A stretch of DNA of 64,000 nt, taken from Sabellastarte sp. h YS-2021 (lineage: Eukaryota; Annelida; Polychaeta; Sabellida; Sabellidae). The position numbers and the translations under genes are program-made. Under the pieces are notes generated by a model. That model was not told where the DNA came from. It worked only from the letters and a program-made list of their open reading frames with translations, and did not search any database. This document shows, piece by piece, positions 58,074 to 64,000 of this stretch (its first letter is position 1; every line of letters begins with the position of its first letter). The stretch covers positions 45,730,332-45,794,331 of the forward strand of contig OZ024938.1 of assembly GCA_964017235.1 (NCBI GenBank). Reading direction: 5' to 3'.

Positions 58074-59722
58074 TTTTTGGTATGGTTTTCTCAGTGCTGC
58101 CATCATGTTACGGTTTAATATCCACTTTAATATCTTAATGAAATTACTTTTGGCATGTATTTTCTTTGGAATTGGAAAACATGCTCTATCTCAGCCAAAG
58201 GCCCGGGGTTGGGAGATTATGAAATGCAAATGCCTTCTATGTGTGTGCATGCGTGTATTTGTCACATTTTTACATCAATCTTTATATCTCTTTGAAGATA
58301 TATTCACCAAATTTGCAGAGAATGTTTATGGCTGTGAAATCATGTCTGAAAAATGTTGTACTCATTTTAAACAACATGGCCATGATAGCCCATCGTTTGA
58401 AAATCGTTGATATGTTCTAAAATTAAAAATATTGCAGTTAGCTATGTCAGATTTGCAAAATGTAAATGGCCAGGAAAGCTTACCTGAGAGTAATTTTGGC
58501 CTTGTTTTGAAAACAAATTGGCCACCATATCACATCTTTAATGTTAAATGGGGGGCATATGAAAAGGCTCTAATATCTCATCATTGATTGCAGGATTTGG
58601 AATGAGAAAACAACTTTTTGGAAATCATGGCCTGCAAATCTTTTGCAAGTGTCAAATTTGACCTTTCACCCCTGCTTCAAGGTCGTGTGGGGTCATCATG
58701 CTAAAAGGGCCTTATACTTCCCTTATAATTGGTTCTAGGGCTTCAAAATATGAAAACAACTTGTAAGAAATCATGGCCTGTGAATCTTCCATCTGACAAC
58801 ATTTTATGGATTATGTATACTTCTTAGAGCTGAAGTTGTTCCAAAGATTTTCCCAAATCTCAAAGTTGTTGCCTATTTAGTTGTACCAGCAGGCTGGAGG
58901 TTCTTGCCTGCTGAGGCTGGCTATCTTTATTTTACTGTGGTACTAAGTGGTACACTAATAGAAATTGAAATTCTTCACAGTGAGTAGTTGAACTATTTTC
59001 TGTGAGGTTGTTTAAGGTTTGGTTCTCCAGCTGTTACATTTGTACTTACAAAAGGGTATTTAACACCAATACGTGACCTGTGTAGTGCTGTTGCAGAGCT
59101 TTGCTTTCAGATATAACTATTTAACATGGCAGAGTTTTCAAGAAGCCTATTTGTTGATGATATTCAATTTCAGGTCAGTTGGGGCCTTGAAACTTTTGGT
59201 AATTTTCTCACATTTTGGCCCATGTCCTGATAAATGCCTTATTATTGATCCACAGGATTTGGACTGTGACTCGACTTAGTAGTAGTACGTCAAAACACAA
59301 TTTGTGAATCGATTTGACCTGTGACATCTTTTTCAAGGTCAAGTAACACCACCATACATCACCTAACTTGGATGAATTTTCTGTGTATTGCACTGAATTT
59401 GTCCCATACATGGATATACTATGTTGAAATTCAATGTGTAGTTATTTTTCTACACCTTCTGCTCTCTCAAACTCCAGTGAATGTTTTGTTTTTGCAATGC
59501 AAAAACCATTTTTAAAGTTATTTATTATGACATTATAAAGTTCATGGTCATCAGATGTCATGTGAATATATACAGTGGTGCTTTAATTGTCTCACTGTGA
59601 ATCTATTGCAATATTCAATTCTGTAGATTCATTTCTACTATTTTATGAACCTACTGTTGTCCAAACAGAATATCACTCTCAGCATGATTGGATAATAGAG
59701 ATCCGACTGTATATACAAGTAA
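58074..59722. other. Non-coding spacer with decayed A3-type units
   Basis: At 58560-58800 two decayed copies of the 147-bp A3 monomer can be followed (TTATAATTGGTTCTAGGGC; AGAAATCATGGCCTG; CCTGCTTCAAGGTC). A further trace lies near 59230-59345 (TTATTGATCCACAGGATTTG; TTTTTCAAGGTCAA). Otherwise nothing is recognised. Confidence 0.5.
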
Positions 59723-60253
59723 GAGGGCTGTTCCATTTCTGTGATAAATTGTGAACTTTGCTCCCGATTGTCAACTTTCAGGAATCGGGAACTGATCTCA
59801 TACATCTTAATGATCTTAAAACCATCGTACAGAGATCCTGTTTGGAAAATATGGAACTTCTGCATAGGTTTACGACAGTTCCTGAGAAATTCAAACCTTT
59901 CCCAAATTCAGATTTTATAACATCGTAAACCAATTGTATTGTCATTTTTTAATCTTACAAGCAATCTTAAACCTATCTTACAGTCGTACAGCAATCTTTT
60001 CCATTTTACGGCAATCGCAAACCTATCTGTTTCATCTTCAGTCCATTGGATGGATCAGGAAACAATTGCAAACCTATCAGAAGATTTTCTGAGGCAATGG
60101 CAACATCAGTCTGGAGGCTTTTGGAAAAATATCTTGTGCATTAGGAACACATCCTAAAGCCATCGTAAACCTATCATAAACTACACCCTGAATCGTGCAT
60201 TTTCACAGGTGGGAGCAAGGTTTATGATATATCACAGAAATGGAACAGGCCCT
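59723..60253. mobile_element. PIF/Harbinger-type MITE, 531 bp
   Basis: The left end GAGGGCTGTTCCATTTCTGT and the right end (inverse complement AGGGCCTGTTCCATTTCTGT) extend as inverted repeats for about 40 bp. TAA flanks both sides (59720-59722 and 60254-60256), the TWA duplication expected for PIF/Harbinger. The interior has several AATCGTAAACCTATC blocks. No transposase is present. Confidence 0.8.
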
Positions 60254-60256
60254 TAA

Positions 60257-62865
60257 GACAGTGTTCAGTTGAATTTCAAGTGAATGGGAAAAGGATTTGT
60301 TTGTATCTGGGACCCTTGCATTACAAAGTCAATTACAATGGAACAAAATTGCTTCAGATGACTTGTTATATACTGGTATTGAAAAGAAAAGTCTGGTAAA
60401 AGTTTCTACTGAATTAGATGTGACAGTGTATACAGTTGAACCTTGTTAAGTTAAATCCCATAAAACTACCCATCATATATGACTTATACAGTGTCGAAAG
60501 TGATGTTAAAACTCATATAAATAATATATTTTCATTTAGCATAGAGTTCAATGTAAAAGGTTGCAAGGTGCTATGAGAATATAGATCTGTACATACTTTT
60601 ATATTTTCCTTATATTTATTGTATAATAAGAGTTTTAGATATAAAGTTACTAGGTACTATGACAATGTAGATGATATGTATGCAGTTTTGTATTTTATTG
60701 GAATAATACACTGGATGCCTCTGGTGGACACATTGGGTCATGTTACCTTAACACTACCACAGAGTATAGAAAGATTTGCTTGCTCTGAACACCTAGGTTT
60801 TTGAAATCTACACAATATGTTCATCACAATTTTATCTTATCCTGGAATAGTTTTGGTCTCACCCTCAAAAATAACACGTAAAATAATGAAATTTTTTTTC
60901 TGACAAACTGTGGCCGTTTCTGACTGGTGAAACGTGGAATTTCTTCATGGATGATGTTTAAATGGATATATATGCCCCCATCTCATCTGCACAGAGACAT
61001 TTGACCTTTTGACTTTTTATTCAAGATTATCCACGGAGTTGCAAGGTACCCCAGCATACACGACTTTGGTAAAACTTGTGCCTGTATCTAAATTACTACT
61101 GGTCTTAGAGTTTTTGATCTGAAACAAACTTACAGAAAACGATAGCCTGAATTTCACTTAATGTGGTCAGATGTCAACTTGACCCCTTACTTTGGTGTTA
61201 CATGAGGGTAGCCAAACTTTGAAGTGTTTATCATTCCCTTAATTTGGTCATAAAGGTTGTGATTTGAAACCAAACTAAGGCATCAGTGGCTAAGCATATT
61301 TTGATGTGGTCAGATATGACCTTGGGCCCCTCCTTGAAGGTCCAATGATGGTTACCAAACTTAAAAGTGCTTATAACTTGCTTGTTATTAATACTGGGGG
61401 TTTGAGATGTGAAACCAACAGATAGGAAATCATGGCTTTAAAAATGGGAGTCGTTGATGTGGTCAGTTTGGATCTTGGGCACCAAGTTGAAGGTCAAAAG
61501 GAGGGTGCCCAAACTTAAAGTTTCTTATTATTGCTCCTGTCATGGACTCTTGGTAAAGTGCCTGCTTAACTAGTAATAATGTTTTGTATTTTCTGTGGAT
61601 ACACCAAATGCATTACTTCTCTGATGGGATAAGTCTAATTTAGAACATGTAATAACTAAAAGGAGTATTTTTTATGTATTTCCACATTATATAATCTGTG
61701 AGAAATTAAAGGTTGACCTGATTGAGTTTTTGAAAGTCTTAAATACCCAAGTAAGGGTTATGTAAACTTGTAACTTTTTTAATATTACAGATGTTATATA
61801 TATGGAGTATTTAGTGTTAATTTTTGTTCATAAAGAGGACCTAATAGCCACACTACATGCTATCTAACAATATCAGATTCATTGGAAACTTACTTAAAAT
61901 CGAGAGCATAAATGCTTGGGTTATATAAACCTTCATAGAAGTTCACAATATATTCACTTTGTGTAATTGTTTATCAAACAGTTGATAAAGATTATCAATA
62001 AAGTTGTAGAAAATGTGAGTACCAGACTTAATTTGATTTTTGATAATACCATCTGAAAGTGTTCCTATCATATAATGGTGAAGGGCCATGCACACCAATT
62101 TGATGTGATATGAGACGATACACTCAAATACAAACCCTCTATAGACTGAAGACAACTGTGAAAATAATGAATTTGTCCAGAAAAAAGAAAGTTTTGTTCA
62201 TTTAAAATGAGCCCTGTGTTGTATGCTGTTGCTACTTACCGATCCAATACTAGTTACAGAATTCTTTACAAGAAAACTTGCTTCATGTTGGATCATGTTA
62301 TATTGTCAGCAGTGCAAACAAGGTACATCATAGTGAGTTTGAATTTATAACTAGATCATATTGCATCATCATTGTTGTGTATGGACCTTCAGTGTATGTT
62401 AAACCTTTGAGGACTTTCAAACATTTTGTCTATACTAGAGGGTTCACTTTGTCACTAAATTTCTTAACAATTACCTAATGCTTAATATAAATGGCATGTG
62501 TTGATTCAGAAAACTCCATCCTTTTGGTTTTGTTTGTGCAGGGTGTGTAATTTATTATTGTGCTGGCTTTTATTTCTAAATCTATGATGTCCATTTTAAA
62601 GGTAAATACTGATTCTAACAGGACACGGCTGTGTCCGTGATTCTGATTGGCTAAGGCACGAAAAATTGCTCTGTAAAACCCCGTATACTGATATGAATGT
62701 GCTGAAGTTTAAGGACCTTTAACAAAAAAAGGGGTTATCTTAATTTGTGGCTCTTCTAATAATTCAACGGCACCCTCGATAAAAAAATCTTTATAGAATA
62801 TTCGTATATTTTTCTATAAAATAGCTTCAAAACTAATTTTTATAACATCTTCTAAAATGTCATGT
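60257..62865. other. Non-coding spacer with decayed A3-type units
   Basis: Around 61000-61540 are three or so decayed 147-bp A3-type units (GGTCAGATATGACCTTGGGC; CTTAAAAGTGCTTATAACTT; GATAGGAAATCATGGC). The rest is AT-rich and without recognised genes. Confidence 0.5.
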
Positions 62866-63022
62866 TAGAATAGAAATAGACAACTCTGAGCTCGGGGTTA
62901 TAGGCGATTTTACAACGATTAGCGCATTAGAATCACTCAGGCTCCGCCTTCGTGATCCTAATATCACGAATTGTTGTAAAATCGCCTATAACCCCTCACT
63001 CGTCATTGTCTATTTCTATAGT
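62866..63022. mobile_element. Foldback element
   Basis: Long inverted arms: ATAGAAATAGACAA and GGTTATAGGCGATTTTACAA on the left pair with TTGTAAAATCGCCTATAACC and TTGTCTATTTCTAT on the right, about 55 bp per arm around a GC-richer centre. Such a stem would form a stable cruciform. It is probably a MITE of unknown superfamily. Confidence 0.75.
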
Positions 63023-63478
63023 AATCAGTACATTTATGATAACAGATAAATCAGTGGTAACTTGAAATGTTAAATATATGAGGCTGAAATAGTTCATCTC
63101 ACTTTGTTGACAGCTTCTTGTTTAAGATAGTGATTATTTATTGGTTAATCACCAAGTTAAACTCACCAGATATTTGAAATAACCTCATTAAAACAGTGGT
63201 TTGAATCACATTAAATAGAAAATGAGATGAGCATAGAACCATGGAACCAGCTAAGTACCTTTGAGAAGAGATAAAATACTTTATGAAGTCAGACAGAATT
63301 TTGTGAAAAGTTCCAAAGTGTTTGGTTAAGTTGTTCTGGTCATATTTGTGTAGATTTGTATAAATTTTACATGTTTTAGTTTAATAATTGATTTCAATCT
63401 GGTTAGTCTGAGTTTTTGTAGTGGTTAACCAGTTACATAATGGCTGCATCGGCTTGCCTTTGTAGAACCTAAAAATCA
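63023..63478. other. Non-coding spacer
   Basis: Nothing recognised. Confidence 0.35.
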
Positions 63479-63905
63479 AGTACTACGGTTGTAGGAATAA
63501 ATACCGATTGTGAGGGCATTTGTTGCAGGATATACGCACAGCAAAAATTCCAAATAATGCCAGAGTGCCATTAGGGCATTATTAAGGAATTTTTGCTGGG
63601 TGTATATCCTGTAACAAACGCCCGAGCATGAGGTATTTATTACTATTATAAAGACCGGCCTACCTAGTTTCAAGAAATATCCCTTTATTTTTATGCGATT
63701 ACACGAACAAGGACGCCACCATATTGTTTTGAATGCATGATTGCTCTCGTAAAAGCAGACGATTTTACTACCAACATACAATCGAGCAATTCGAAACAGC
63801 ACTTCGTTTTTCAGCGGGCGGTTATCGCATGTTTTACGCCCGGTGATTCTATGCGCACAGACGGGTTTTTGTTCACTGTGCACTTCCGGTCTTTATAATA
63901 ACTAT
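63479..63905. mobile_element. Nested foldback elements
   Basis: The first palindrome, 63490-63640: AATAAATACC, GGATATACGCACAGCAAAAA and GGCATT on the left pair with TTTTTGCTGGGTGTATATCC and GGTATTTATT on the right. A second inverted pair, ATTATAAAGACCGG (63647) and CCGGTCTTTATAAT (63885), brackets 63645-63900. The minus-strand open frame across this region has no family resemblance and is not called a gene. Confidence 0.65.
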
Positions 63906-64000
63906 TTAATCCTTAACCACAAATACAAGTCTGACTTGATTCTTGTTTTGTTATTTAACCATTTATGATGAACAACAACTTACTTAAGTTGCACTGAAGG
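63906..64000. other. Window end, nothing recognised
   Basis: AT-rich sequence running out of the window. Confidence 0.3.

Noticed and set aside
58033-58410. 125-codon + frame after the glycosyltransferase
   Set aside because: It does not continue the enzyme's frame, has no family resemblance, and starts at a non-ATG position after an intron-like acceptor. Only the first 43 bp in another frame could be a last exon.
63476-63883. 135-codon minus-strand open frame near the right edge
   Set aside because: It lies across two palindromic elements, has no recognisable domain, and its composition follows the inverted repeats.

Overview
The window looks like a gene-poor, AT-rich stretch of an animal nuclear genome, most likely a mollusc and probably a bivalve. 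The signs are an SH3PXD2-like (TKS) gene with ordinary animal splice signals, CR1/L2-type LINEs, a DIRS retroelement, a PIF/Harbinger transposon, and several Helitron-like elements filled with 130-170 bp tandem arrays. Non-autonomous elements of that last kind are well known in bivalves. Species cannot be read from the sequence.

Only two host genes can be supported, both on the + strand. At 9794-11368 one uninterrupted frame encodes a 524-residue PX-SH3-SH3 protein of the TKS / NADPH-oxidase-organizer group, preceded by likely 5' UTR exons. At 56710-57798 a large exon encodes a type II membrane glycosyltransferase with a DXD motif (GT32-like); its initiator lies in an upstream exon that was not identified, and its C-terminus may be spliced onward to 58031-58073.

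Layout: 1-7440 holds two 5'-truncated LINE copies, the second inside a CCCAGCAAACATT-type repeat. 7442-8110 is the start of a tandem-repeat element. 9166-12120 is the TKS-like gene, with a SINE downstream. 12547-18997 is element A, a 6.45 kb Helitron-like element with three different arrays. 20936-21470 is a short array. 21546-29045 is element B, split by element C1 (25625-28336). 29652-31354 is element D1. 31817-36845 holds two terminal-inverted-repeat elements, a LINE tail and a second CCCAGCAAACATT-type copy. 37632 to about 41270 is a decayed PIF/Harbinger transposon with its two genes. 41275-48850 is a broken DIRS fossil on the minus strand, carrying element D2. 49690-56560 is a degenerate 165-bp array split by element C2. 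After the glycosyltransferase, 59723-63905 holds a Harbinger-type MITE and foldback elements.

The main pattern is the set of Helitron-like elements. Families A, B and C all sit between a host A and a host T, start with TTAAG or TTATG followed by a hairpin, end in CTAA or CTAG, and carry long arrays whose monomers are related across families. Two insertions can be undone by eye to give intact target arrays. The arrays are also dense in recognisable transcription-factor motifs: a YY1-like palindrome in B and C, and nuclear-receptor half-sites (including a perfect DR1) next to TATAAAA in D. This modular exchange and regulatory-site load is the most interesting signal here. All coordinates and copy counts were read by eye and are approximate where so marked.
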